A stretch of 64,000 bases of DNA. Origin: Streptomyces cynarae (GTDB taxonomy: Bacteria; Actinomycetota; Actinomycetes; Streptomycetales; Streptomycetaceae). Of the stretch, positions 9,603-20,623 are shown piece after piece. A program made the translations under genes and the position numbers. The notes below the pieces were generated by a model. The model searched no databases, had not been told where the DNA came from, and worked only from the letters and a program-made list of their open reading frames with translations. Location of the stretch: positions 4,468,001-4,532,000 of the forward strand of contig NZ_CP106793.1 in NCBI RefSeq assembly GCF_025642135.1, given 5' to 3'. Every line of letters begins with the position of its first letter. The stretch's first letter is position 1.

Positions 9603-10682
9603 CTAAAGCCCCTTGTGGAAGCCCTCCGCGACCTTCATGAAGATGTCGTTCGCCTCGGCCTCGCCGATCGTCACGCGCACCCCCTCGCCCGGGAAGGGCC
9701 GCACGACCACACCGGCCTGCTCACATGCGGCCGCGAAGTCCATCGTGCGCTCCCCCAGCCGCAGCCACACGAAGTTGGCCTGCGTCACGGGCACCGTCCA
9801 GCCCTGGGCGCGCAGCGCGTCCACCACGCGCGTGCGCTCGCACACCAGCAAGCCGACCCGGCCGAGCAGCTCGTCCTCCGCGCGCAGCGAGGCGATCGCC
9901 GCCTCCTGCGCCAACTGGCTGACACCGAACGGCACCGCCGTCTTGCGCAGCGCCGCGGCCACCGGCTCATGCGCGACCGCGAAGCCGACGCGCAGCCCGG
10001 CGAGGCCGTACGCCTTGGAGAAGGTGCGCAGCACGCAGACGTTCGGCCGCTCTCGGTACAGCTGGATGCCGTCCGGCACCTGGACGTCGCGGACGAACTC
10101 GCGGTACGCCTCGTCGAGCACGACCAGCACATCGGCCGGCACACGGTCCAGGAAGCGTTCCAGCTCCGCCCGGCGCACGACGGTGCCTGTCGGGTTGTTC
10201 GGGTTGCAGACGAAGATCAGCCGGGTCCGGTCGGTGATCGCGTCGGCCATCGCGTCCAGATCGTGCACGTCGCCCTCGGTCAGCGGCACCTGCACCGATG
10301 TGGCGCCACTGATCCGCGTGATGATCGGGTACGCCTCGAAGGACCGCCAGGCGTAGATCACCTCGTCGCCCGGGCCGCTCGTGGCCTGTAGCAGCTGCTG
10401 CGCCACACCGACCGAGCCCGTCCCGGTCGCGAGGTGCGACTGGGGCACCCCGAAGCGCTCCGACAGCTCGCTCATCAGGCCCATGCACGCCATGTCCGGG
10501 TAGCGGTTGAAGGACGCGGCCGCCGTGGTCACCGTCTCCATAACGCCCGGCAGCGGGGGGTACGGATTCTCGTTCGAGGACAGCTTGTAGGCCACCGGGC
10601 CGCCGGCCGCGGCAGGCTTGCCGGGCTTGTAGGTGGGGATATCCTCCAGCTCGGCACGCAGCCTCGGGCTCGTCTCGCTCAC
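9603..10682 (-). CDS. Histidinol-phosphate / aromatic aminotransferase, PLP class I/II
   Basis: A 359-residue fold-type I PLP enzyme of the HisC family. Visible motifs are [12 protein letters not shown] (substrate/PLP region, about 35-46), the Asn-containing [11 protein letters not shown], the PLP-phosphate Asp in LDEAYREF, and the Schiff-base Lys in [14 protein letters not shown] (about 222-235). It converts histidinol phosphate or aromatic 2-oxo acids with glutamate. It is not beside other his genes, so it may be the second HisC-like copy (aromatic/phenylalanine aminotransferase). The frame is open to 10733, but the GTG at 10682 has GAGGAGG six bases upstream, so I chose it. The intergenic side contains a DnaA box and a tandem array. 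Confidence 0.88.
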   Translation of the reverse strand: MSETSPRLRAELEDIPTYKPGKPAAAGGPVAYKLSSNENPYPPLPGVMETVTTAAASFNRYPDMACMGLMSELSERFGVPQSHLATGTGSVGVAQQLLQATSGPGDEVIYAWRSFEAYPIITRISGATSVQVPLTEGDVHDLDAMADAITDRTRLIFVCNPNNPTGTVVRRAELERFLDRVPADVLVVLDEAYREFVRDVQVPDGIQLYRERPNVCVLRTFSKAYGLAGLRVGFAVAHEPVAAALRKTAVPFGVSQLAQEAAIASLRAEDELLGRVGLLVCERTRVVDALRAQGWTVPVTQANFVWLRLGERTMDFAAACEQAGVVVRPFPGEGVRVTIGEAEANDIFMKVAEGFHKGL

Positions 10683-10775
10683 CGCAGTCCTCCTCGCGCA
10701 CACCACCGGCTCGTGACCGCCACCGGTGTCCAATGCTTCTCACCTTATGAGGATTCGGGGCCGCTGCGAATGCGC

Positions 10776-10784
10776 TGTGGACAA
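10776..10784 (-). promoter_or_regulatory. Isolated perfect DnaA box
   Basis: TGTGGACAA, the reverse complement of the preferred Streptomyces DnaA box TTGTCCACA, about 95 bases upstream of the HisC-type gene. Confidence 0.5.
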
Positions 10785-10833
10785 CCGCTCCGTCCCGTGT
10801 GGATCACGGCATGGACAGGCCGGCGGTCGGGCG

Positions 10834-11053
10834 GGTGGCCGTACGGATGCAGGCGGGTGGCCGTAGTCATCCGGGCAGGTCGCCGTACGGATGCGGGCAG
10901 GCGGCCCAACGGATCCGGGCGGGTCGCCGTACGGATGCGGGCAGGCGGCCCAACGGATCCGGGCGGGTCGCCGTACGGATGCGGACGGATGGCTGCACGA
11001 ACCCGGACAGATCGCCGTACGAACCCGCGCGCGTCACCGCACGAAGGCGCGTG
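10834..11053. repeat. 22-bp degenerate tandem array, ten copies
   Basis: Ten head-to-tail 22-base units start at 10834, 10856, 10878, 10900 and so on to 11032. A typical unit is GGTCGCCGTACGGATGCGGG plus CA. Units starting 10878+10900 and 10922+10944 form near-identical 44-bp pairs; outer units decay. The array lies between the divergent HisC-type and LacI-type genes and is not a credible coding sequence because 22 is not a multiple of three. The rest of the 10683-11320 gap holds a DnaA box (10776) and a LacI-gene promoter. Confidence 0.85.
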
Positions 11054-11305
11054 AATCCGGGGGCGCGTCGCCCCCTGTCGCACGCGCCGGTGGCTCACGC
11101 CGTGGCGCGCATCCCCCGTGAAGGTGAGTTGAGACCTCTTCGCAATATGGCCACCTCGACAGGCCCATGCGGGCCGTCACGTCATCTATTGACCTTGGAT
11201 CGTTCAAGTCCCTTGCATTCTCAGGCTCTTGAGCATCTTTGATCATGCAGAAACGTATCTGTCAACGGGTGCATATGCGTCCGCACTACCCCACCACATG
11301 AGCCC

Positions 11306-11311
11306 TACTAT
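11306..11311 (+). promoter_or_regulatory. Probable -10 element of the LacI-type gene
   Basis: TACTAT ends nine bases before the ATG at 11321. With no Shine-Dalgarno in between, the transcript is probably leaderless or nearly so. Confidence 0.45.
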
Positions 11312-11320
11312 CGGCTCGCC

Positions 11321-12433
11321 ATGACAGCAGCAGGGAAGCACCAGGTGAGCCGGGCGGAGACCTCCCGCCGAGGCAGTCGGCCGGGCCGGGCGGGCATCAG
11401 AGACGTGGCCGCCGCCGCCGGGGTCTCCATCACGACCGTCTCCGACGCCCTCAACGGCAAGGGCCGGCTGCCGGACGCCACCCGACGCCACGTCCGCGAG
11501 GTCGCCGACCGGCTGGGCTACCGGCCCTCGGCGGCGGCCCGCACCCTCCGTACCGGCAAGTCGGGCCTCATCGGCCTGACCGTGACGACGTACGGGGATG
11601 AACCTTTCACCTTCACCGAATTCGCGTACTTCGCGGAGATGGCCAGAGCCGCCACCTCCGCCGCGCTCGCCCGGGGATACGCCCTGGTCATCCTGCCCGC
11701 CACCTCGCGCCACGACGTGTGGTCGAACGTCGCCCTGGACGGCACGGTCGTCATCGACCCCTCCGACCAGGACCCGGTGGTCACCGAGCTGGTCCGACAG
11801 GGGTTACCGGTCGTCTCCGACGGCCGCCCGGCCGGCTCGCTCCCGGTCACCGCCTGGGTCGACAACGACCACGAGGCCGCCGTCCTCGGCATCCTCGACC
11901 ATCTGGCGGAGGCGGGCGCCCGCCGCATCGGGCTGCTGACCGGCACCACGACGGACACGTACACGCACCTGTCCACGACCGCGTACCTCAACTGGTGCGA
12001 GCGCGTCGGACAGGACCCGGTCTACGAGGCCTACCCGGCACACGACCCGTGTGCGGGCGCCGTCGCCGCCGACCGGCTGCTGGCCCGCCCGGACCGCCCG
12101 GACGCGGTCTACGGGCTCTTCGACCCGAACGGCACCGACCTGCTCGCCGCCGCCCGCCGCTACGGCCTGCGCGTCCCCGACGACCTGCTCCTCGTGTGCT
12201 GCAGCGAGTCCGCCGTGTACGCCAACACCGAGCCTCCCGTCACCACGCTCTCCCTCAAACCGCGCCGGATCGGCACCGCGGTGGTCCAGCTCCTCATCGA
12301 CGCCATCGAGGCTGTCCAGCCGGAGCAGCCGGTCGAGCAGGTGATACCGACCGAACTGATCGTGCGTACGTCGTCCGAGCGTCGCCCGCCCCGCACCACG
12401 GTCAGCCCGCCCCGGTCGCCCGAACAGAGATAG
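11321..12433 (+). CDS. LacI-family transcriptional regulator containing a TTA codon
   Basis: A 370-residue LacI/GalR-type repressor. The helix-turn-helix IRDVAAAAGVSITTVSDALNG lies at about residues 26-46, with the hinge helix at AARTLRTG (about 73-80). The remainder is a periplasmic-binding-protein-like sensor domain; the ligand cannot be predicted. The leucine in RQGLPVV (codon at 11804-11806) is TTA, the only in-frame TTA I found in the window, so translation should depend on the bldA leucyl-tRNA and be delayed to late growth. No sugar-uptake genes are adjacent, so the target is unknown. It is divergent from the HisC-type gene across the 22-bp array. Confidence 0.88.
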   Translation: MTAAGKHQVSRAETSRRGSRPGRAGIRDVAAAAGVSITTVSDALNGKGRLPDATRRHVREVADRLGYRPSAAARTLRTGKSGLIGLTVTTYGDEPFTFTEFAYFAEMARAATSAALARGYALVILPATSRHDVWSNVALDGTVVIDPSDQDPVVTELVRQGLPVVSDGRPAGSLPVTAWVDNDHEAAVLGILDHLAEAGARRIGLLTGTTTDTYTHLSTTAYLNWCERVGQDPVYEAYPAHDPCAGAVAADRLLARPDRPDAVYGLFDPNGTDLLAAARRYGLRVPDDLLLVCCSESAVYANTEPPVTTLSLKPRRIGTAVVQLLIDAIEAVQPEQPVEQVIPTELIVRTSSERRPPRTTVSPPRSPEQR

Positions 12434-12443
12434 CCCGCACGGG

Positions 12444-12475
12444 GCCCGCGGGTGACGCACCGGTCGCCCGCGGGC
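12444..12475 (+). terminator. Hairpin after the LacI-type gene
   Basis: Arms 12444-12456 and 12463-12475 pair over 13 positions, with one wobble. It begins 11 bases after the stop. Confidence 0.6.
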
Positions 12476-12675
12476 GCCGGCGACCGGGACGCCGACGGGA
12501 AACCCCCGCCCATTTAGGGCGAATGCCGTGGCGAACTGGAGGGCTTCCCCGATTCACCACCCCTGGGTCATCACATGGCGCGATCCGCATTCCTATGATG
12601 GGCCCACGACACCGCGGGCCGCTGCGACCAGGCAGTCCGATGCGGTGCAGATGCGGCGCGATGGTGGAGGGGTCG

Positions 12676-13770
12676 ATGACTCAGGGGGCCGGTCAGGGAC
12701 CCGAGGCGGAGCGGACGGCGACGTTGCGCGACTTCCGGGTGCCCGCGTACGTCCACGAGGCCGGTCCGTACGCGCAGAGCACGCCCCACGACCAGGTCAC
12801 CGGACCCGTCGCCGCCCCGGAGGCCTACCCCCCCGGCTACTCCGACGGGTACACGCCCACCGAACGGGACCTCCCGGTCGTCAACCGCGGTGACACGCTC
12901 CAGGCGAACGTCGCTCCCACGTCCGCGCCCGCCCCCCAGTCCGCGGAGGGCCCCGGACCACTGTTCGTCGTCGGGGACGTGCACGGCTATCTCGACCAGC
13001 TCGTGGCGGCGCTCCAGGAGAAGGGCCTCATCGACGGCCAGGGGAGCTGGTGCGCGGGCACGGCGCGGCTGTGGTTCCTCGGCGACTTCACCGACCGCGG
13101 GCCCGACGGCATCGGCGTCATCGACCTGGTGATGCGGCTGTCCGCGGAGGCGGCCGCAGCCGGCGGCTACTGCAAGGCGCTCATGGGCAACCACGAGCTG
13201 TTGCTGCTCGGCGCCAAGCGGTTCGGCGACACGCCGGTCAACTCCGGCGCGGGCACCGCCACCTTCCAGGCGGCCTGGCTGCTCAACGGCGGCCAGAAGA
13301 CCGACATGGACCGCCTGCAGGACCACCACCTGCAGTGGATGGCCCGCCTGGACGCGGTCGAGGAGGTCGACGGACACCTGCTGGTCCACTCGGACACCAC
13401 CGCCTACCTCGACTACGGCGACTCCATCGAGGCGGTCAACGACACCATCCGCGAGACGCTCACCCGCAACGACGCGGACGAGGTGTGGGACCTCTTCCGC
13501 AAGTTCACCAAGCGCTTCTCCTTCCGCGACGAGGGCGGCGCCGACGCCGTACGGTCCCTGCTGGACACCTACGGCGGCCGACGCATCGTCCACGGCCACA
13601 GCCCCATTCCCTACCTCCTCGGAGAAGTCGGCTCGGAGGACGGCGAGGACAGCACGGGTCCGGGGGTCGAGGGGCCGCACATCTACGCGGACGGACTGGC
13701 GATCGCGATGGATGGCGGCGTGACCATGGCCGGAAAGCTGCTGGTCCAGCAACTCCCGTTGGATATCTGA
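12676..13770 (+). CDS. Calcineurin-like metallophosphoesterase
   Basis: A 364-residue PPP-type serine/threonine phosphatase-like protein. After a low-complexity N-terminus (about 1-90) come the metal motifs VVGDVHGYLDQL (GDxHG, about 98-109), FLGDFTDRGPDG (GDxxDRG), LMGNHELLLL (GNHE), LLVHSDTT and IVHGHSPIPYL (GH). All core metal ligands are present, so it should be active. No membrane segment is visible, so it is probably cytoplasmic. The frame is open much further upstream, but the ATG at 12676 has GGAGGGG five bases before it and fits where the family-like sequence begins. No partner is evident; the next gene is a membrane protein on the same strand about 190 bases later. Confidence 0.82.
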   Translation: MTQGAGQGPEAERTATLRDFRVPAYVHEAGPYAQSTPHDQVTGPVAAPEAYPPGYSDGYTPTERDLPVVNRGDTLQANVAPTSAPAPQSAEGPGPLFVVGDVHGYLDQLVAALQEKGLIDGQGSWCAGTARLWFLGDFTDRGPDGIGVIDLVMRLSAEAAAAGGYCKALMGNHELLLLGAKRFGDTPVNSGAGTATFQAAWLLNGGQKTDMDRLQDHHLQWMARLDAVEEVDGHLLVHSDTTAYLDYGDSIEAVNDTIRETLTRNDADEVWDLFRKFTKRFSFRDEGGADAVRSLLDTYGGRRIVHGHSPIPYLLGEVGSEDGEDSTGPGVEGPHIYADGLAIAMDGGVTMAGKLLVQQLPLDI

Positions 13771-13963
13771 GCGTTCCGCGGACAGACATCCCCCCGACGG
13801 AGGACCGCGCGGAGGAGCGCAGGCCGGGGCCATTTTCCGGAAACCCCCTGTCACCGCGCGCCGTCACCGCTCTACCATCGGCTTATCCGTAGCAGGCTCC
13901 CCTCCGTTTCTGCCCGACGGCTCGTCAGCATGCCGAGTCCCAAGCCCTACGGAGCATCGGGGG

Positions 13964-14830
13964 ATGCACATGAACAGCGTTCCGCAGCACCTGCTGAGCG
14001 AGGACCGCCAGGACTACGAGCGGGTCCTCGATGAGGCGCTGCGCTCCGCACCACACCGCCCGGATCTGGCCGCTGTGGGTCAGCGGCTGAACCCCGAACA
14101 GTTGCGCACCATGGCGCTGAACGCCACCGCCCTCATCACCGCGGCGGCGGCCACCGAGTACCAGCACTACGTGATGGTCCGCGAGGAACTGCGCCGGCCG
14201 GCGCCGTCCACCCCGATCGTCCAGGACAGCACCCCCGGTTCCCCGGAGGCGGACCTGGACGCCCTGGGGCTCGCGGCCACCGTGGGAGAGGCCGCCGCGA
14301 GCGCCGGGACCGGTGCCGTCATCGCGGTCCTCGCCCCCTTCCTCGCGGGCGCCGCCGCCGCGATCTTCCTGCTCGTGGGGTACATCCTCAAGATGGTCAA
14401 TCCCGATCAGGCGTTCGCCCGGACTCTCCTGACCACCGGGTGGGTCTTCGGCGCGGTGACCGCGGCGTCGATCCTGGTCGCCGCGATCGGCCTGCTGCTC
14501 ACCGCCCTGCGCAACAGCTCCTCCGCACAAGAGGCGGACGCGTCGGGCACGTTGACGACGGAGGTGTCCCGGGCCAGGGATGCCTGGCACGAGGCGCTGC
14601 TGGAGCGCGGCATCCTGCCGTTCCTCCGTGAGGCGCTCAGCGACCCGGGCACGGCCGCGATGACCCGGAAGGCACCGGAGGCGGCCGCCGGCCGTATCCC
14701 GCACCTCGGCTACGACCGTCCGGGGTTCAGCAGCCCCGACAGCGGCCCGGCCACCGGCACCCGACCCAGCTTCACCAGCCCCGACTTCACCAGCCCGGAC
14801 TTCGGTGGGCCGGAGCACAAGCCGGAGTGA
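13964..14830 (+). CDS. Two-helix membrane protein of unknown function
   Basis: A 288-residue protein I do not recognise by name. Residues 1-105 are soluble with an Ala-rich helical stretch (TMALNATALITAAAATEYQ). Two strong transmembrane segments follow, at about 112-140 (ending FLLVGYILKMV) and 153-178 (LLTTGWVFGAVTAASILVAAIG). The C-terminal about 100 residues are soluble and end in a low-complexity tail with repeats of F-T/S-S-P-D. A G-run before the start acts as a weak ribosome site; Met at residue 3 is an alternative start. It stands alone between the phosphoesterase and thiC (convergent). Confidence 0.72.
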   Translation: MHMNSVPQHLLSEDRQDYERVLDEALRSAPHRPDLAAVGQRLNPEQLRTMALNATALITAAAATEYQHYVMVREELRRPAPSTPIVQDSTPGSPEADLDALGLAATVGEAAASAGTGAVIAVLAPFLAGAAAAIFLLVGYILKMVNPDQAFARTLLTTGWVFGAVTAASILVAAIGLLLTALRNSSSAQEADASGTLTTEVSRARDAWHEALLERGILPFLREALSDPGTAAMTRKAPEAAAGRIPHLGYDRPGFSSPDSGPATGTRPSFTSPDFTSPDFGGPEHKPE

Positions 14831-15067
14831 CGGACCCCGGCCCGACGACCGGCGAGGTCCACACGAGTCCCCAGCCGGAACGCCCACCATCGGACCGTCA
14901 CCCGAAGATGCGAGCCCGGACTGCTCCGCCCAAGCCGGGCCCGCACTTCTCACTCGGCGCGGCCGTTCCACGCCCTGCACCGCGTCGGCCCCGGCGAGGG
15001 CGAGGACAAGACGCTGCCCGGAACAGCCTCTGTGGCGTCCCGGGTCAGCGCCCCGCTCGGCCCCGTG

Positions 15068-16998
<1,931 letters not shown>

Positions 16999-17075
16999 GC
17001 AAAGGTCCTCCCACGCTAGCGTCTCTTTGCGCGAGCTGAACAGTGGGCCTCACGCCTTCTTGCGATGATGCCTCG

Positions 17076-18500
17076 GTGACCACGACACAGCATCCGCCCC
17101 CGTACCCACCGCCCGACCCGTCTCATGGCCACGGCCCGCGCGACGCGCATGGCCATGGGCCGGGCGGTGGGCGCGGGCAGGGGCCGAGCGGGCACGGTCA
17201 CTCGCACAGCCACAGCCACAGCCATGGCCCGGCGGCCCCCGTGTCGCGCCACCTGCGCAGAGTCATCGCCGCGATCCTCATTCCCTTCACGGCAGCCGTG
17301 GTGGTCGGTCTCGTCGCGCTGTGGCCCGGCGGAGTGCCGTCACACAAGCGCACCGGTGTGGGATTCGACCGGCAGACCCAGCAGGCCACGGTCACCAGAG
17401 TGGTGGAGGTGGACTGCAAGTCCGTGAACGCCTCGGGCGACTCCCCGACCGGCGACACCTCCACAGCCGAGGGCTCCTCAGCCCAGCAGCAGTCGACCGG
17501 CACCTGCAAGAAGGCGACGGTGCGCGTCGACACGGGCAAGGACCAGGGCCGGACCTTCACGGAGATCGTCCAGCCGGACCAGTCACGACAGTTGCATCAG
17601 GGCGAGAAGGTCGTGGTCGCGTACGAGCCGTCCGCCCCCAGGGACCTGCAGTACTCGGTGGCGGATGTGAACCGCAAGGTTCCCATGGCACTGCTGGCCG
17701 GCATCTTCGCCATCGCCGTGGTGGTCGTGGGCCGGATGCGCGGGGTGATGGCGCTCGTCGCACTGGCCGTCAGCTTCCTGGTACTGAGCCTGTTCATCCT
17801 GCCGGCGATCCTCCAGGGCTCGAACCCGCTGCTCGTGGCCGTGGTCGGGTCCAGCGCCATCATGCTGATCGCCCTCTACATGTGCCACGGACTCTCGGCA
17901 CGCACCTCGGTGGCGGTGCTCGGCACGCTCGTCTCCCTGTCCCTGATCGGTGTGCTGGGCTCCCTGTTCATCGGCTGGGCCGCGCTGACCGGCAACACCG
18001 ACGACAACACCGGCCTGATCCACGGCCTGTACCCGGGTATCGACATGAGCGGCCTGCTGCTGGCAGGCGTCATCATCGGCTCGCTCGGCGTCCTCGACGA
18101 TGTGACGGTGACGCAGACATCGGCGGTCTGGGAGCTCCACGAAGCGAACCCGTCGATGGGCTGGCGTGATCTGTACCGTGCGGGCATCCGCATCGGCCGC
18201 GACCACATCGCATCGGTCGTCAACACACTCGTCCTGGCGTACGCGGGTGCCGCTCTGCCGCTGTTGCTGCTGTTCTCGATCGCGCAAAGCAGCGTGGTCA
18301 CCGTTGCCGACAGCGAGCTGGTCGCGGAGGAGATCGTGCGCACGCTCGTCGGTTCGATCGGCCTGGTCGCCTCCGTGCCGGTGACCACGGCACTGGCCGC
18401 CCTGGTGGTCTCGGCCGACCGCTCCGGCCGCTCCGACCGGTTCGCCGCTCCGGCCGCCGTACCGGCCCGCGGTGGGCGCGGGCGGCGCCGCAGGCACTGA
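17076..18500 (+). CDS. YibE/F-like membrane protein with His-rich N-terminus
   Basis: A 474-residue multispanning membrane protein of the YibE/F family, function not established. The N-terminal about 60 residues are rich in His, Gly and Pro, including a run of four HS dipeptides, and could bind metal. One membrane segment (IAAILIPFTAAVVVGLVALW) precedes an extracytoplasmic domain with two Cys (VDCKSVN and TGTCKKA). At least six further helices follow from about residue 205 on. The chosen GTG at 17076 gives VTTTQHPPP; the frame is open to 17043, and a -10-like GATGAT seven bases upstream suggests a leaderless start. It is divergent from thiC. Confidence 0.82.
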   Translation: MTTTQHPPPYPPPDPSHGHGPRDAHGHGPGGGRGQGPSGHGHSHSHSHSHGPAAPVSRHLRRVIAAILIPFTAAVVVGLVALWPGGVPSHKRTGVGFDRQTQQATVTRVVEVDCKSVNASGDSPTGDTSTAEGSSAQQQSTGTCKKATVRVDTGKDQGRTFTEIVQPDQSRQLHQGEKVVVAYEPSAPRDLQYSVADVNRKVPMALLAGIFAIAVVVVGRMRGVMALVALAVSFLVLSLFILPAILQGSNPLLVAVVGSSAIMLIALYMCHGLSARTSVAVLGTLVSLSLIGVLGSLFIGWAALTGNTDDNTGLIHGLYPGIDMSGLLLAGVIIGSLGVLDDVTVTQTSAVWELHEANPSMGWRDLYRAGIRIGRDHIASVVNTLVLAYAGAALPLLLLFSIAQSSVVTVADSELVAEEIVRTLVGSIGLVASVPVTTALAALVVSADRSGRSDRFAAPAAVPARGGRGRRRRH

Positions 18501-18598
18501 GGGCGCCCAATCCACGGCGGAGGCACCGCAGAAGCGTTACGGCACCCACCGCGCCCGCACAGCTCCGCGAGGAACCGTTACAGCACCGAACCTCGGCC

Positions 18599-19036
18599 TC
18601 AGCCCGCGCTCTGCTCTTCGGCCAGAATCCGGTCCAGCGCCTCGTCGAGATGTGCGTCGAAGTCGGCGAGGGAACCCTCCTGACCGAGTGGCACCAGCTT
18701 GTCCGTCCGGTCCAGGAACGCGACCAGCGGGACCGCCCCGGACCGGAACAACGCCCGGTCCGCACCCACCTGGAGCCGGATCAGCACATCGCCGAAGGTG
18801 TCCGGCTCGGCGGGCGCGATGTGCACATCTCCGTCGCCGCACGGCCGGCCCACTCCGTCGACCAGCAGCTCGCGACCGAACGCCCAGGTCACGGGCGCGT
18901 CCCCGGGCAGGTGGAAGGTCAGCCGCACGGCATAGGGATCACAGGTCTCGTAACACAGCTCCACCGGAATGCGGAACGAGAGCTCCTCCGAGACGAGAAA
19001 GCTCATCATCACCTCTGCCTGTACCGACTCGCGCAT
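18599..19036 (-). CDS. ssgA: Sporulation and cell-division activator SsgA
   Basis: A 145-residue SsgA-like protein (SALP family, restricted to morphologically complex actinomycetes). The core is MSFLVSEELSFRIPVELCYE at residues 11-30, then LTFHLPGDAPVTWAFGRELL, and RLQVGADRALFRSG. It ends DRILAEEQSAG as SsgA orthologues do. SsgA localises to division and germination sites and stimulates septation during sporulation by acting with SsgB and FtsZ. Its neighbour ssgR, immediately upstream, is the known IclR-type activator of ssgA in S. coelicolor. The extra ten residues before MSF (MRESVQAEVM) also occur in some orthologues, so I kept the longer start. Confidence 0.95.
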   Translation of the reverse strand: MRESVQAEVMMSFLVSEELSFRIPVELCYETCDPYAVRLTFHLPGDAPVTWAFGRELLVDGVGRPCGDGDVHIAPAEPDTFGDVLIRLQVGADRALFRSGAVPLVAFLDRTDKLVPLGQEGSLADFDAHLDEALDRILAEEQSAG

Positions 19037-19135
19037 CGTCTACCCCGTCAGTAGCCGTGGACTGGCCAGGAAGCATCCCCTGACACCTGCTGGAAGTTTG
19101 CTGAACGTGCATGGCAGATCACAAGGAGTGAGTTT

Positions 19136-19987
19136 TCAGATGCTGATAGAGAGCGCGAGTGTCCCGAGCATCCGTCCGATCTCATCCTGGAGTCGGCGCG
19201 CCACCGGCAATAGCCGATCGGCCTCACAGGACGGCAGGGAGATCGCCATCGTCGCGGCCGTCGACCCCACGGTCAGGGGAATCGCGGCACAGACCGTCCC
19301 GAGCGCGTACTCCTGACGCTCGATCACGGGTTCCGTGCGTTGCAGGCGCTCCAGTCGCCGGAGGAACACGCGCTCGTCATGGACGGTGTACGGCGTGATC
19401 GCCCGAACGGGGTAGCGGTCGAGGTGGTCTCGGCGGGCCTCATCGTCGAGCTGGGACAGCAGGCACTGACCGATCGCATGGGCGTGCCCGGTCTCCCGGA
19501 AGTCGGCCCACTCCTCCACCGCCGGGTTGCCGGGGATGTCGGCGACGCCCAGGACGTCGATCTCGCCCTCGCGATAGACCGCGTAGTAGACGGGGACACC
19601 GATGGAATCACGCCATTGTGCGAGCGCGTCGTCCACCATGCTGCGACGTTTCTGCTGGGCTGCGCGGGCGCTCAGCAGCTCGGCCGCCTCACCGAGGAAG
19701 AACAGGCCCTTCTCGCGGCGCAGATAGCCCTCGTGAGTCAGGGTGCGCAGCAGGTGGTAGGCCGTGGGGAGCGCCAGGCCGACCTCGCGGGCCAGTTGTT
19801 TGGCAGTGGCCCCGTACGGACGTCCGGCGACGGCCTCCAGCAGGCGCATCGCGCGCTGTACGGATCCGATGAGGGTGGTGGAGGTCGGTTGTGCGGGAGG
19901 GAGTCGGGGGTGTGCTTCCGCGGGTGAGGTCCGTCGCTGTGCGGGCGGAGCGGTTGAGTCTGCGGATGCGGTACCAACCGTGGCCAA
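19136..19987 (-). CDS. ssgR: IclR-family regulator SsgR, activator of ssgA
   Basis: A 283-residue IclR-type regulator. The winged helix lies at about residues 40-95 (SVQRAMRLLEAVAG, QLAREVGLALPTAYHLLRTL), and the IclR effector domain follows (about 110-280, with YYAVYREGEIDVL and GTVCAAIPLTVG). Position directly upstream of ssgA on the same strand matches ssgR, which activates ssgA at the onset of sporulation in S. coelicolor. The start appears to be TTG: the Shine-Dalgarno GGGAG is six bases before it, and the alternatives lie further into the protein. The N-terminal about 35 residues are low complexity. No TTA codon is present. Confidence 0.9.
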   Translation of the reverse strand: MATVGTASADSTAPPAQRRTSPAEAHPRLPPAQPTSTTLIGSVQRAMRLLEAVAGRPYGATAKQLAREVGLALPTAYHLLRTLTHEGYLRREKGLFFLGEAAELLSARAAQQKRRSMVDDALAQWRDSIGVPVYYAVYREGEIDVLGVADIPGNPAVEEWADFRETGHAHAIGQCLLSQLDDEARRDHLDRYPVRAITPYTVHDERVFLRRLERLQRTEPVIERQEYALGTVCAAIPLTVGSTAATMAISLPSCEADRLLPVARRLQDEIGRMLGTLALSISI

Positions 19988-20228
19988 AGATCACTCCCGG
20001 AGCGCGAGGGCGGCCTCCCGTGCGGGGACACGAGAGGGGATGCGCCGCGCGCGGGGGCTGCCGCGCGCGAGTTCCGGACTTTAACGGTCCGTCACCGCGG
20101 TCCGACGGCGTCGCCGGGAAAACTTCCCTCCCCCGAGGGAACGTCCTGTTCCCTGTTACCGCTGGGCCCCCGCCCCACGGAGCGCCTCCCCGTGACGCGC
20201 CCCTCCGTCTTGGCGCGCTCCGGTCGAC

Positions 20229-20441
20229 TCACCAGTCTCCGCGGGATGCGGAGCTCGACATGAACTTCCGTACGACGTAGATGAGTCCGCCGACCAGCGC
20301 GACGAAGAGCAGCACCTTGAAGAGCAGCCCGATCACGAAGCCGATGACGGACGCGATCACGCCGCCGAAGACGACCAGGGCGATGACCGGCACCGCGATC
20401 CACTTCACCCACCACGGCAAACCCGCGAAGATCTCTCGCAT
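20229..20441 (-). CDS. Small membrane protein, DUF5326-like
   Basis: A 70-residue protein: short amphipathic N-terminus MREIFAGLPWWVKW, then two adjacent hydrophobic segments (about 15-37 and 39-60, with GFVIGLLFKVLLFVALVGGLIYVV), and a polar tail. It matches the small DUF5326-type proteins of Streptomyces; function is unknown. The open frame extends upstream, but that part is Arg-rich and not membrane-like; the chosen ATG follows GGACAAGGGCG. The same 14-base start context (GGACAAGGGCGATG) precedes the cupin gene about 500 bases upstream on the same strand. Confidence 0.8.
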   Translation of the reverse strand: MREIFAGLPWWVKWIAVPVIALVVFGGVIASVIGFVIGLLFKVLLFVALVGGLIYVVRKFMSSSASRGDW

Positions 20442-20623
20442 CGCCCTTGTCCTTGTCTCTCGGCGTCTGTGTGCGTCTTCGGACCTGCGTCCCGTCCGGC
20501 GACGGCGCTTGCGGGTCCTTCGATGTCCTGCGCTCGATGCTAGGGCCGCCGAGGGGAGCATCGGGCGTCCCGCATCCCTTGTCCTCCCCTGATTCCTCCC
20601 CTGAGGGAACCCCTAGACGCGCC

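Noticed and set aside
10834..11053. Possible CRISPR array
   Set aside because: Repeats are head-to-tail without variable spacers, and no cas genes are near.
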